Counted from the first letter of the stretch, positions 34,820 to 44,294 are shown. The stretch is DNA of 64,000 bases from Bacteroides caecimuris (GCF_001688725.2 NZ_CP015401.2:3224001-3288000), one strand, 5' to 3'. Made by a program: numbers and translations. Notes: generated by a model not told the origin, from the sequence alone.

Positions 34820-37501
34820 ATGATTCTATCATTTAATATTGAATACCGCACCAATTGGGGAGAAGAAGTAAGGATTTCCGGCTTATTCCCGGAATCAATT
34901 CCTTTACACACCACCGATGGTATCTATTGGACGGCAGAACTTGAGCTTGAAGTCCCTCAAGAAGGGATGACCATCCATTATAACTATCAGATAGAACAGA
35001 ACGGAATGGTTATCCGCAAGGAATGGGACAGTTTTTCGAGATCTATTTTCTTATCAGGCAGTTCCAAGAAGATATACAGAATCAATGATTGCTGGAAAAA
35101 TATTCCGGAACAACTGTATCTTTATAGTTCTGCTTTTACAGAAGCCTTACTGGCACATCCTGAAAAAGAAAATATTCCGCAAAGATATAAGAAGGGACTG
35201 GTGATCAAGGCCTACGCCCCACGCATCAGCAAAGATTATTGCCTGGCAATTTGTGGTAACCAGAAATCATTAGGTCACTGGGATCCGGAAAAAGCAGTGT
35301 TGATGAGTGATGCCAATTTCCCGGAATGGCAGATAGAGCTGGACGCCAGCAAACTAAAATATCCGCTGGAATATAAATTCATCCTCTACAACAAACAGGA
35401 AAAGAAAGCAGACTGCTGGGAGAAAAACCCTAACCGCTATCTGGCAGACCCGGAACTGAAGACCAACGAAACGCTCGTAATTGCCGACCGATATGTTTAT
35501 TTCGATATCCCCGCTTGGAAAGGGGCAGGAATCGCTATACCCGTATTTTCTTTAAAATCAGAGAAAAGTTTCGGAGTAGGTGATTTCGGCGACTTGAAAC
35601 GTATGGTCGACTGGGCAGTAAGCACTCGCCAGAAAGTTATTCAGATTTTACCGGTCAACGACACTACCATGACGCATACATGGACGGACTCTTATCCTTA
35701 TAACAGCATTTCTATTTATGCTTTCCATCCGATGTATGCGGATATCAGGCAAATGGGAACTCTGAAAGATAAAGAAGCGGCATCAAAATTCAGCAAGAAA
35801 CAAAAGGAACTGAACAGCCTTCCTGCTATTGACTACGAAGCTGTCAACCAAACCAAATGGGAGTTTTTCAACTTACTGTTCCGACAGGAAGGAGAAAAGG
35901 TATTGGCTTCCAAAGGTTTCAAAGATTTCTTTGAAACGAACAAGGAATGGCTGCAACCTTATGCAGTCTTTAGTTATCTGCGCGATGCCTACAAAACGCC
36001 CAATTTCCGCCAATGGCCGCGACACTCTGTTTACCAAGCGGAAGATATAGAAAAAATGTGCCAACCGGGAACGGCAGATTATCCTCACATCTCGTTGTAT
36101 TATTATATCCAGTATCATTTGCATCTGCAATTGCTGTCTGCAACCGAATATGCCCGCCAACACGGTGTCGTATTAAAGGGGGATATTCCGATTGGTATCA
36201 GCCGCAACAGCGTGGAAGCCTGGACAGAACCTCATTACTTCAATCTCAACGGACAAGCGGGTGCTCCACCCGATGATTTCTCAATCAACGGGCAAAACTG
36301 GGGATTCCCCACATACAACTGGGATGTCATGGAAAAAGACGGATATCGCTGGTGGATGAAGCGCTTTCAGAAAATGGCGGAATACTTCGATGCTTACCGG
36401 ATCGATCATATCCTCGGCTTCTTCCGTATTTGGGAAATACCAATGCACGCTGTACACGGATTGTTAGGTCAGTTTGATCCTTCTTTGCCGATGAGCCGGG
36501 AAGAAATCGAAAGTTATGGTCTAACGTTCCGGGATGAATATCTGCTACCATTCATCCATGAATCTTTCCTCGGACAGTTGTTCGGACCGCATACCCGTTT
36601 AGTCAAACAGGATTTCCTTGAATCGGTTGACGACTCCGGACTTTATCGAATGAAACCGGGATTTGAAACACAACGGGAGGTAGAACAATTCTTTGCCGGT
36701 AGAAATGATGAAGATAGTGTGTGGATTCGGGAAGGGCTTTATTCATTAATCAGCAACGTCTTATTTGTTGCAGATAAGAAAGAGGAAGGTAAATACCACC
36801 CGCGCATCGGTGTGCAACGGGATTTTGTATTCCGATCGCTGAACGAAGAAGAGAAAAATGCATTTAACAAACTATACGACCAATATTATTATCACCGGCA
36901 CAACGAGTTCTGGCATCAGCAAGCTATGAAGAAGTTACCTCAACTGACACAGTCAACCCGCATGTTGGTTTGTGGAGAAGATTTGGGGATGATTCCTGCT
37001 TGTGTGTCGTCGGTGATGAATGATCTCCGGATTCTTAGTCTGGAAATTCAGCGAATGCCTAAGAATCCGATGCATGAATTCGGGCATTTAAATGAGTATC
37101 CGTACCGGTCTGTCTGCACAATCTCCACTCACGACATGTCTACGTTGCGTGGCTGGTGGGAAGAAGATTACCAACAGACACAGCGTTACTATAATGCAAC
37201 GTTGGGACATTACGGAGTTGCACCGACAACTGCCACCCCGGAGTTGTGCGAGGAAATCGTACGCAACCATCTCAACAGTAATTCCATTCTCTGTATCTTG
37301 TCTTTCCAGGATTGGTTATCGATAGACGAGAAATGGAGAAACCCGAATGTGGCGGAAGAACGGATTAATGTTCCGTCCAATCCGCGAAACTACTGGAGAT
37401 ACCGGATGCATCTCACGCTGGAACAGCTGATGAAAGCCCAAACACTTAATAATAAGATTGGCGAACTGATTAAATACACAGGAAGAGATCCGAATAAATA
37501 G
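34820..37501 (+). CDS. malQ: 4-alpha-glucanotransferase with N-terminal CBM20 starch-binding domains
   Basis: 893 residues from ATG 34820 (MILSFNIEYRTNWGEEVRIS); a longer GTG-start form overlaps the promoter. Two CBM20-like domains occupy residues 1-110 and about 120-235 (LAICGNQKSLGHWDPEKAVL is a canonical CBM20 core). The GH77 catalytic domain follows: FSLKSEKSFGVGDFGDLKRM near 245, YFDAYRIDHILGFFRIWEIP with the nucleophile Asp near 530, and LVCGEDLGMIPACV with the acid/base Glu near 725. Disproportionates maltooligosaccharides in the cytoplasm for glycogen and maltodextrin metabolism. The domain order resembles plant DPE2. Confidence 0.95.
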   Translation: MILSFNIEYRTNWGEEVRISGLFPESIPLHTTDGIYWTAELELEVPQEGMTIHYNYQIEQNGMVIRKEWDSFSRSIFLSGSSKKIYRINDCWKNIPEQLYLYSSAFTEALLAHPEKENIPQRYKKGLVIKAYAPRISKDYCLAICGNQKSLGHWDPEKAVLMSDANFPEWQIELDASKLKYPLEYKFILYNKQEKKADCWEKNPNRYLADPELKTNETLVIADRYVYFDIPAWKGAGIAIPVFSLKSEKSFGVGDFGDLKRMVDWAVSTRQKVIQILPVNDTTMTHTWTDSYPYNSISIYAFHPMYADIRQMGTLKDKEAASKFSKKQKELNSLPAIDYEAVNQTKWEFFNLLFRQEGEKVLASKGFKDFFETNKEWLQPYAVFSYLRDAYKTPNFRQWPRHSVYQAEDIEKMCQPGTADYPHISLYYYIQYHLHLQLLSATEYARQHGVVLKGDIPIGISRNSVEAWTEPHYFNLNGQAGAPPDDFSINGQNWGFPTYNWDVMEKDGYRWWMKRFQKMAEYFDAYRIDHILGFFRIWEIPMHAVHGLLGQFDPSLPMSREEIESYGLTFRDEYLLPFIHESFLGQLFGPHTRLVKQDFLESVDDSGLYRMKPGFETQREVEQFFAGRNDEDSVWIREGLYSLISNVLFVADKKEEGKYHPRIGVQRDFVFRSLNEEEKNAFNKLYDQYYYHRHNEFWHQQAMKKLPQLTQSTRMLVCGEDLGMIPACVSSVMNDLRILSLEIQRMPKNPMHEFGHLNEYPYRSVCTISTHDMSTLRGWWEEDYQQTQRYYNATLGHYGVAPTTATPELCEEIVRNHLNSNSILCILSFQDWLSIDEKWRNPNVAEERINVPSNPRNYWRYRMHLTLEQLMKAQTLNNKIGELIKYTGRDPNK

Positions 37502-37509
37502 CATAAAAG

Positions 37510-37517
37510 TATCTTTG
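37510..37517 (+). promoter_or_regulatory. -7 element for folB
   Basis: TATCTTTG on the plus strand, giving a leader of about 100 nt. Confidence 0.55.
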
Positions 37518-37625
37518 CGCCGAAAAAGAGAAATTAAAAGAGATAATGGAAGGCAACCGGAGCAGACGGAATGTTTCAAAAAAGACCGTTAAAAGTCAAA
37601 CAAGATCACACTAAAAAGACAGTAT

Positions 37626-38000
37626 ATGAAAATAAACAGTAGCTATATCTTTTTGAAGGAAATTCGTTGTTACGCCTATCATGGAGTTGCACCGCAAGAA
37701 AATCTGATTGGGAATGAATATCTCATTGACCTGAAGCTGCAAGTAGATATCAGCAAAGCCGCCCGGACAGATGAAGTTACCGACACCGTCAACTATGCTG
37801 AAGTACATCAGGTGATAAAGAATGAAATGGCTATTCCGTCAAAGTTACTGGAGCATGTCAGCGGACGGATTATAGAAAAGCTTTTCGAACAATTCCCTTG
37901 CATTGAGAGAATAGAACTCCGGCTTTCCAAACGGAATCCGCCAATGGGAGCAGATATAGAATCAGCAGGCATTGAACTGCAATGCAGCAGAGATGAATGA
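37626..38000 (+). CDS. folB: Dihydroneopterin aldolase
   Basis: 124 residues, standard length. FolB motifs: FLKEIRCYAYHGVAPQENLI at residues 9-28 (substrate-contact YHG), DEVTDTVNYAEVHQVI near 49, LLEHVSGRIIEKLFEQFP with conserved Glu near 75, and RLSKRNPPMGADIESAGIEL near 98. Converts 7,8-dihydroneopterin to 6-hydroxymethyl-dihydropterin in folate synthesis. Single gene. Confidence 0.95.
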   Translation: MKINSSYIFLKEIRCYAYHGVAPQENLIGNEYLIDLKLQVDISKAARTDEVTDTVNYAEVHQVIKNEMAIPSKLLEHVSGRIIEKLFEQFPCIERIELRLSKRNPPMGADIESAGIELQCSRDE

Positions 38001-38205
38001 TATATTGCTCTATAGTTCTCCTCCTTCACATCCTTCACGGATGGTAATCATCTGTTTGACAGGTGTTTTCTGTGAACAAATAAAGAAAAGTCTTTTCTTC
38101 ACGCCCTTCACACCTTCACAATCCCCACAGTTTGCACTTTCACAGCCCGTAACCTTCGCATCGGGATTGTCAATCTTAGCAAATAGAACAGCTTGCGTCC
38201 AAGAA
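38001..38205. other. Spacer with direct CTTCAC repeats, no gene
   Basis: Contains clustered CCTTCAC-type motifs (around 38025-38040 and 38098-38120: CTTCACGCCCTTCACACCTT). Such blocks are familiar in Bacteroides spacers. No credible ORF or RNA seen. Confidence 0.4.
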
Positions 38206-38287
38206 GCCGACTGAAGTTGTCCACCTAGCCGACTGAAGTTGTCTAATCAGACGACTATAGTCAGCCAGGTAGACAACTATAGTCGGC
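38206..38287. repeat. 82-bp phased dyad array, four 22-bp units
   Basis: Units start at exactly 38206, 38228, 38250 and 38272. Units 1 and 2 begin GCCGACTGAAGTTGTC; units 3 and 4 are their near-inverse (GACGACTATAGTC, GACAACTATAGTCGGC). The block folds into two 39-nt arms with about seven mismatches around AATC. The sequence is unrelated to the other two arrays in the window. Confidence 0.85.
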
Positions 38288-38506
38288 GATTAATAAATAG
38301 AAATAAAGTATACGATAAGACGGCAGTTTATCAGTAATAAGAAGGCTGATTCTTAATATTGTCAATGAATAAAATATAATCATAACCGTGCAGGAATGAA
38401 TCTATTTTGTTAAGGATGTGATTGCCCTGAATCAAATCCCCCAATTTTCAGAATGAGCCCTTATTTTCAAGTTTAGCATAAGCAGAGTATAGCTACCTTA
38501 ATAAAC

Positions 38507-38545
38507 AACGCAGATAATACGACTTTAATCTGTATTATCTGCGTT
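38507..38545. terminator. Perfect hairpin downstream of mgsA
   Basis: AACGCAGATAATAC (38507-38520) pairs with GTATTATCTGCGTT (38532-38545), 11-nt loop. On the minus strand it is followed by GTTTATT, fitting a terminator for the mgsA cluster about 55 bp after the stop. From 38288 to 38506 I see nothing else. Confidence 0.6.
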
Positions 38546-38599
38546 ATCTTATTTTAAACAGGTGATCTGTTTCTATTATTTACACCTCGAATCCGCTTA

Positions 38600-39121
38600 T
38601 TATCTCTTCTTTTTTCTTCGATTTACTGATTCGACCGCTTCCGTCACCACAGGTTTATTCTGGAAACGTTTTGTATAGCTGGAATAGTCCGGATGAATAC
38701 GTTCGTAATCAGGATTCATAAATAACGGACTGGAAATAATATGATCCGCCGTAGAACGGTTACAACAGAAAACTATATTTTCTACACCCGCCAAACGGGT
38801 TAATGCCTTCACATCTGTATCATGCGGTTGCAGTGTCATGGGGTCCGTGAAGAAAAAGAGATAATCAATCTGCCCATCCACAATACGTGAACCCATCTGT
38901 TGGTCACCACCTAACGGACCTGATTTTAAAATCGTAAAATCCCACTCTTCATCAGGATGTTTCTCCTTCAATGCTTCCAATATCAAAGTACCTGTAGTAC
39001 CTGTACAATAGAATTTATTACCCATCAACAGTTCCGAGTTCCACAGTACCCATTCGATGAGGTCTTTTTTCATTGCATCATGCGCTACCAGCCCGATGCC
39101 TCTTCTAACCTTTGATTCCAT
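38600..39121 (-). CDS. mgsA: Methylglyoxal synthase
   Basis: 173 residues. Family signatures: IGLVAHDAMKKDLIEWV near residue 9, FYCTGTTGTLILEALKEKHP near 37 (phosphate-binding), ILKSGPLGGDQQMGSRI with catalytic Asp near 72, and FFFTDPMTLQPHDTDVKALT near 90. Converts dihydroxyacetone phosphate to methylglyoxal, a bypass of lower glycolysis under phosphate limitation or sugar overload. Its start codon lies inside the end of the glycosyltransferase gene (17-bp overlap), making it the last gene of a minus-strand cluster. The C-terminal tail is short and very basic (VNRRKKKR). Confidence 0.95.
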   Translation of the reverse strand: MESKVRRGIGLVAHDAMKKDLIEWVLWNSELLMGNKFYCTGTTGTLILEALKEKHPDEEWDFTILKSGPLGGDQQMGSRIVDGQIDYLFFFTDPMTLQPHDTDVKALTRLAGVENIVFCCNRSTADHIISSPLFMNPDYERIHPDYSSYTKRFQNKPVVTEAVESVNRRKKKR

Positions 39122-40154
39122 TTGTTATCCTTATTAAATCCGACAATTGAGAGAAGCGTTTGCATCCTCTCACATAAAACTGCCACAAGATACTACTTTT
39201 TGTCCGTTCAGGTATCGGATTCAAAGTTTTTTTTCTCATATCCTCTTCACGAGATAAAGAAAATGACGGACATAATCGTTTATACTCTTTCCGCGCACGC
39301 ATCACAGCCCTAGCATTATCCCAGTGCCCTTGCAACAAGAAATTGAACGCTGCCAGATAATCGAGACAGGTCCGGATACGCATCACTTTATTCAACTCCT
39401 CCTGTGGAAGATTCTTATAGAGCATGACAAGATTATTACGGAAATTAAGAAAGGTTTTATGAGGATTCTCTTTTTTAAGAGTCCCCCCCCCCACATGATA
39501 GACAACGCTTTGAGGTACACAGACAATCTCACGATTCCGCGAACGGAGTCGCCAGCACAAATCTATTTCTTCCATGTGAGCAAAGAAACGTCCATCCAGT
39601 CCTCCTACATTCATATAATCAGCTCGCCGGATAAACAACGCTGCCCCCGTGGCCCAGAAAACAGGAATTACTGTATCATACTGACCTTCGTCTTTCTCCA
39701 CAACTCCCATAATACGCCCCCTACAAAAAGGATAACCGTATTTATCAATAAAGCCACCGGCTGCCCCGGCATATTCGAAATATTCTTTTTGCCGCTGGCT
39801 TCGTATCTTGGGCTGACAAGCAGCTACCTCCGGATGCTTATCAAGATAAGCAAGCATTGGTTCCAGCCAATGCTCCGTCACCTCGACATCCGAATTCAAA
39901 AGAACCACATATTCTGCGTCGACCTGCTGCAATGCTAAATTATATCCATCGGCAAAGCCATAATTCTGATCGAGTACAATCGTCCTGACAGAAGGAAATT
40001 CCTGTTGAAGCAAAGTAACGGAAGCGTCCGTAGAACCATTGTCAGCCACACAGACTTCGATCCCCTCCCCTTCCGAATACCGGACGACGGACGGAAGAAA
40101 AGTACGGAGCATATCACATCCGTTCCAATTTAAAATTACAACTGAAACTTTCAT
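39105..40154 (-). CDS. Family 2 glycosyltransferase (rhamnosyltransferase-type)
   Basis: 349 residues. GT-A fold: VVILNWNGCDMLRTFLPSVV at the N terminus, VCVADNGSTDASVTLLQQEF near 33, YVVLLNSDVEVTEHWLEPML near 86 (DxD-like), GAALFIRRADYMNVGGLDGR near 168 and VYHVGGGTLKKENPHKTFLN near 218. It most resembles dTDP-rhamnose-type transferases of O-antigen or glycolipid synthesis; donor and acceptor are unknown. The GGG codons are written as an uninterrupted run of ten G. The acyltransferase gene lies 5 bp upstream and mgsA overlaps downstream. Confidence 0.88.
   Translation of the reverse strand: MKVSVVILNWNGCDMLRTFLPSVVRYSEGEGIEVCVADNGSTDASVTLLQQEFPSVRTIVLDQNYGFADGYNLALQQVDAEYVVLLNSDVEVTEHWLEPMLAYLDKHPEVAACQPKIRSQRQKEYFEYAGAAGGFIDKYGYPFCRGRIMGVVEKDEGQYDTVIPVFWATGAALFIRRADYMNVGGLDGRFFAHMEEIDLCWRLRSRNREIVCVPQSVVYHVGGGTLKKENPHKTFLNFRNNLVMLYKNLPQEELNKVMRIRTCLDYLAAFNFLLQGHWDNARAVMRARKEYKRLCPSFSLSREEDMRKKTLNPIPERTKSSILWQFYVRGCKRFSQLSDLIRITNGIKG
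39483..39492. repeat. Homopolymer run of ten C (G10 in the glycosyltransferase sense strand)
   Basis: Plus-strand C10. In the glycosyltransferase frame it encodes part of VGGGT around residues 221-224. Long enough to slip during replication; the frame is intact in this sequence. Confidence 0.9.
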
Positions 40155-40159
40155 GATTA

Positions 40160-41080
40160 TTATTTTTTCTTGTTCAGCTCTTTCTCTTCCAATCGGTCAG
40201 CTTCTTCACGAGTCATTTTCCAGCGTTTATGAGACCACAACCAATATGCCGGTTCTTTACGAATCGTCTGTTCTAACCGATGAGCAAACATTTCTGTGAT
40301 TTCTCCTTCTTTTGTTTCTTTCGGTGTTTCCGTCATTAACTTGAACTCCGCTTCACAGTATCCTCTGCGCTTCTTACTAAGCTCGCAATAGAAAACAGGA
40401 AAATTCATCATTTTGGCAATTCGCTCCGCACCATTCAGAAAACCGGTTTCCTGTCCTAAAAAGGTAGTCCAATATTTATCATATCCACTAGGCCATTGAT
40501 CAGTAATCAAACCGACTACCATCTTTTTTCCATCATGTTTGAGCTTAATAATTTCACGGGCTGTAGAATGTTTCGGAATATTATACCCCCCGAAACGAGA
40601 ACGAATACGTTTAAACAACTCATCCAAATATTTATCCCTCAACGGTTTATAAACCTGTACGGGAACATCTCCCGGTTTCATGATTGCTCCCATACCTATC
40701 AACCATTCATAATTGGCATAATGAGGAATCATTACTATAATACCTCCATACTTTTCAGTCAGTTCAAGATATTGTTCCGTATTCTTATAAGTCATTCTCT
40801 CACAAAGTTCTTCGGCAGACATATGCAACAATTTCAAATCTTCAAGCATATAATCCGACAAATAGCGATAAAACTTGCGTTCTATCTGCAATCTCTCCGC
40901 ATCAGTTTTTTCCGGGAAGGATCTCAATAGATTTCTCCGAACTACTTTCCGTCGATATTTTCCAACACGATACATCAGCAGATAATTAAAATCTGAAAGC
41001 ATATATAAAACCCGGAACGGAAGAGCCGAAAACAGCCACATTCCACTGTATATCAACCAATAGATAAGTTTTGATCTCAT
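40160..41080 (-). CDS. LpxL/HtrB-type lipid A acyltransferase
   Basis: 306 residues. N-terminal membrane anchor (LIYWLIYSGMWLFSALPFRV). The LPLAT core shows VMIPHYANYEWLIGMGAIMK near 115, where the usual HxxxxE becomes HYANYE, and VVGLITDQWPSGYDKYWTTF near 195 (DQ motif). Adds a secondary acyl chain to lipid A at the inner membrane. The C-terminus is Lys/Glu-rich. It sits between mtaB (3 bp) and the glycosyltransferase (5 bp). Confidence 0.88.
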   Translation of the reverse strand: MRSKLIYWLIYSGMWLFSALPFRVLYMLSDFNYLLMYRVGKYRRKVVRRNLLRSFPEKTDAERLQIERKFYRYLSDYMLEDLKLLHMSAEELCERMTYKNTEQYLELTEKYGGIIVMIPHYANYEWLIGMGAIMKPGDVPVQVYKPLRDKYLDELFKRIRSRFGGYNIPKHSTAREIIKLKHDGKKMVVGLITDQWPSGYDKYWTTFLGQETGFLNGAERIAKMMNFPVFYCELSKKRRGYCEAEFKLMTETPKETKEGEITEMFAHRLEQTIRKEPAYWLWSHKRWKMTREEADRLEEKELNKKK

Positions 41081-41083
41081 AAT

Positions 41084-42403
41084 TTATACCAAAATTGTAC
41101 CTTTAAGTGCTGTCATCTCCTCATTAAACTCTCCCAGACGTACATGAACCACCTGATTATCCAGCGAGTCATCACTTTCCACCTCTACACGAATATAATT
41201 CTCCGTAAATCCATGCATCGGAACACCAGCTTTCGATTTTTCCATCAATACCGGCATTGTCTGCCCGATATGACGTGCATAAAAAGCCTGTGTCTTTTGG
41301 TCCGATAGCGCCAACAGACGCTGACTACGCTGATGCTTCTCTTCCGGAGAAACCACATATTCTATTTTTAAGGCTTGCGTTCCGGGACGCTCGGAATAGC
41401 TAAACACATGCAATTGCGTCACATCCAATCCGTCAATAAACTGATAAGCCTGTTCAAAGTATTCGGGTGTTTCTCCACGGGTACCCACAATCACATCCAC
41501 TCCGATAAAAGCATCCGGCATCACCTCTTTTATCTTCTTCACTTTCGAAGCAAAAAGAGCAGTGTCGTAACGACGGCGCATTAACTGCAAAACTTCATCG
41601 CAACCGGATTGCAAAGGGATATGAAAATGAGGCATAAAACTGCGGGAGTGAGACACAAACTCGATAGTCTCATCAGTCAACAGATTGGGTTCTATGGAAG
41701 AAATACGATAACGTTCGATTCCATCTACCTGATCCAGCGCCTTTACCAGATCAAAGAAACTCTCTCCTGTTGTTTTACCAAAATCTCCGATATTCACTCC
41801 GGTCAGAACGATTTCTTTTCCACCTTCAGCAGCTGCCTGCCGCGCCTGCTCAACCATGGAAGCAATAGTCCCGTTACGACTTCGCCCGCGGGCAAAAGGA
41901 ATCGTGCAATATGAACAGAAGTAATCGCATCCATCCTGCACCTTTAAGAAGAAACGGGTACGGTCTCCCCTTGAACACGAGGGAGAAAACGAACGGATAT
42001 CTTTGGTTGGAGTAGTGATAGCCTCTCCTTTTTCATGCTTTTGGAGGTCGCCCAGATATTGAAGTAACTCTCCCTTCTGTTCCGCTCCCAACACTACATC
42101 TACTCCATCTATCTTTGCCACATCGCCGGGCTTCAATTGCGCATAACATCCGGTCACTACCACAAAAGCACCGGGATGCTGCTTTACCAGGCGATGGATG
42201 GCTTGCCGGCATTTTTTATCCGCCATCTCCGTCACCGAACAGGTATTTACCACACAGATATCTGCTTTCTCCCCTTTGCGCACAGTCCGGACGCCTGCCT
42301 CACGCAGAATTTTACCGATAGTTGAAGTCTCTGAAAAATTTAATTTGCAGCCCAAAGTATAATAAACGGCTGTCTTATTTTGAAATACAGTGGTATCTAT
42401 CAT
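41084..42403 (-). CDS. mtaB: tRNA t6A37 methylthiotransferase (MtaB family)
   Basis: 439 residues. Methylthiotransferase N-domain: YYTLGCKLNFSETSTIG near 14, ICVVNTCSVTEMADKKCRQA near 48, VVTGCYAQLKPGDV near 82 (three cluster-binding Cys). Radical-SAM domain with DGCDYFCSYCTIPFARGRSR (CxxxCxxC) near 155, then a C-terminal TRAM-like domain. It adds a methylthio group to t6A at position 37 of ANN-decoding tRNAs. The GCKLN variant fits MtaB rather than MiaB or RimO. First gene of the minus cluster, transcribed from the -7 box at 42430. Confidence 0.93.
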   Translation of the reverse strand: MIDTTVFQNKTAVYYTLGCKLNFSETSTIGKILREAGVRTVRKGEKADICVVNTCSVTEMADKKCRQAIHRLVKQHPGAFVVVTGCYAQLKPGDVAKIDGVDVVLGAEQKGELLQYLGDLQKHEKGEAITTPTKDIRSFSPSCSRGDRTRFFLKVQDGCDYFCSYCTIPFARGRSRNGTIASMVEQARQAAAEGGKEIVLTGVNIGDFGKTTGESFFDLVKALDQVDGIERYRISSIEPNLLTDETIEFVSHSRSFMPHFHIPLQSGCDEVLQLMRRRYDTALFASKVKKIKEVMPDAFIGVDVIVGTRGETPEYFEQAYQFIDGLDVTQLHVFSYSERPGTQALKIEYVVSPEEKHQRSQRLLALSDQKTQAFYARHIGQTMPVLMEKSKAGVPMHGFTENYIRVEVESDDSLDNQVVHVRLGEFNEEMTALKGTILV

Positions 42404-42429
42404 AAGCTGTTATAAACACATTAGCGATG

Positions 42430-42437
42430 CAAAGTTA
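42430..42437 (-). promoter_or_regulatory. -7 element for the mtaB-lpxL-GT-mgsA cluster
   Basis: TAACTTTG on the minus strand, 27 bp before the mtaB start at 42403. Confidence 0.6.
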
Positions 42438-42482
42438 CACATTATTATCAGTAAAACACTTTAGGATACGAAAGTTTATTCC

Positions 42483-42490
42483 TATTTTTG
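42483..42490 (+). promoter_or_regulatory. -7 element for the acyl-CoA synthetase gene
   Basis: TATTTTTG on the plus strand, 24 bp before ATG 42514. This rules out the longer in-frame start at 42427. Confidence 0.6.
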
Positions 42491-42513
42491 CACAGTTCAC
42501 TAAAAAACGTGCA

Positions 42514-44187
42514 ATGATTAAAGAGAATTTCATTAAACTATACGAAAATAGTTTTCGTGAGAATTGGGATCTGCCTTGTTATACTGATTATGGAGAAGAG
42601 ACCCAATACACATACGGTGAGGTGGCTGAAAAAATCGCCCGTTTACATCTGTTATTCAAACATTGTAGCCTTCGCAGAGGAGATAAGATTTCAGTTATCG
42701 GCAAAAATAATGCTCATTGGTGCATCGCCTATATGGCAACGATCACATACGGAGCAATCATTGTCCCTATCCTTCAAGATTTTACGCCTAATGACGTTCA
42801 TCATATCGTCAATCATTCCGAATCTGTATTCCTATTCACCAGCGACAGCATTTGGGAGAATCTGGAAGAGGAAAAATTAACGGGACTACGGGGAGTATTC
42901 TCATTGATGGATTTCCGGTGTCTTTATCAACGCGACGGAGAAACGATACAAAAGTTTCTGAAAAATACCGATAAAGAGATGCATTCTCTCTATCCGCAAG
43001 GATTTACCCGTGAAGATGTTCAGTACACCACTTTATCCAATGACAAAGTGATGCTGTTAAATTACACTTCCGGAACCACCGGTTTCAGTAAGGGTGTGAT
43101 GCTGACAGGAAATAATCTTGCCGGTAATGTCACTTTCGGTATTCGTACCGAACTCCTTAAAAAAGGGGATAAAGTGCTTTCTTTCCTTCCCCTCGCCCAC
43201 GCATACGGTTGCGCATTCGACTTTCTGACAGCAACCGCTGTCGGCACCCATGTCACTTTGCTTGGAAAAACGCCTTCTCCCAAAATTATAATGAAGGCTT
43301 TTGAGGAAGTGAAACCTAACCTTATTATTACTGTCCCGCTAGTGATTGAAAAGATATATAAGAATATTATCCATCCACTCATTAATAAAAAAGGTATGAA
43401 GTGGGCACTCAATATCCCTCTGCTCGACACCCAAATCTACAATCAGATACGTAAAAGACTGATTGATGCATTGGGAGGACGGTTTAAAGAAATCATTATC
43501 GGTGGCGCCGCTATGGATAAAGAAGTAGAAGAATTCTTCTACAAAATCAAATTTCCTTTTACCATCGGTTATGGAATGACAGAATGTGGTCCGCTTATCA
43601 GCTACGCTCCTTGGGATGAATTTGTACTAGGTTCTTCCGGAAAGATTTTGGATATAATGGAAGCGCGTATCTATAAAGAAACCCCGGAAGCAGAAACCGG
43701 AGAAATCCAGGTTCGGGGAGAAAATGTGATGGTTGGCTACTACAAGAACCAGGAAGCAACGCAGGAAGTATTCACGCAGGACGGCTGGTTACGTACGGGT
43801 GACCTTGGTTCTATGGACAGCAACGGAAATATTTTCATCCGGGGACGACTCAAGACTATGATCTTAAGTTCCAGCGGACAGAACATCTTCCCCGAAGAGT
43901 TGGAAACTAAACTGAATAACCTGCCTTTCATTCTTGAAAGTCTTGTTATCGAACGCAATAAAAAATTAGTGGCACTTGTTTATGCCGATTACGAAGCGTT
44001 GGATTCTCTCGGATTAAACAATCCGGATAACCTGAAAACAATCATGGATGAAAATCTTAAGAATCTGAACAGCAACGTAGCCGCTTATGAGAAAATCAGC
44101 AAGATCCAACTCTATCCTACGGAATTTGAAAAAACGCCCAAAAGAAGCATAAAAAGATACTTATATAACAGTATTGCTGTCGATTAG
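42514..44187 (+). CDS. AMP-dependent long-chain acyl-CoA synthetase/ligase
   Basis: 557 residues from ATG 42514 (MIKENFIKLYENSFRENWDL). ANL-family motifs: MLLNYTSGTTGFSKGVML near 180 (P-loop A3), TIGYGMTECGPLISYAP near 350 (A5), TGDLGSMDSNGNIFIRGRLK near 435 (A7/A8), and the C-terminal catalytic Lys region EKTPKRSIKRYLY. Activates fatty acids as acyl-AMP and then acyl-CoA in the cytoplasm. Single gene. Chain length is not predictable from sequence here. Confidence 0.92.
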   Translation: MIKENFIKLYENSFRENWDLPCYTDYGEETQYTYGEVAEKIARLHLLFKHCSLRRGDKISVIGKNNAHWCIAYMATITYGAIIVPILQDFTPNDVHHIVNHSESVFLFTSDSIWENLEEEKLTGLRGVFSLMDFRCLYQRDGETIQKFLKNTDKEMHSLYPQGFTREDVQYTTLSNDKVMLLNYTSGTTGFSKGVMLTGNNLAGNVTFGIRTELLKKGDKVLSFLPLAHAYGCAFDFLTATAVGTHVTLLGKTPSPKIIMKAFEEVKPNLIITVPLVIEKIYKNIIHPLINKKGMKWALNIPLLDTQIYNQIRKRLIDALGGRFKEIIIGGAAMDKEVEEFFYKIKFPFTIGYGMTECGPLISYAPWDEFVLGSSGKILDIMEARIYKETPEAETGEIQVRGENVMVGYYKNQEATQEVFTQDGWLRTGDLGSMDSNGNIFIRGRLKTMILSSSGQNIFPEELETKLNNLPFILESLVIERNKKLVALVYADYEALDSLGLNNPDNLKTIMDENLKNLNSNVAAYEKISKIQLYPTEFEKTPKRSIKRYLYNSIAVD

Positions 44188-44286
44188 CATGTTCTAAAAC
44201 ATATAAAAAGGGGAGAAAAGGAGCTAGTTACCAAAAAAATTATAAAAAAAGTTGGCATTTCGAGAACAACATATTGAAAAAGTGCA

Positions 44287-44294
44287 TACCTTTG
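44287..44294 (+). promoter_or_regulatory. -7 element for the small lipoprotein gene
   Basis: TACCTTTG on the plus strand, 53 bp before ATG 44347. Confidence 0.6.
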
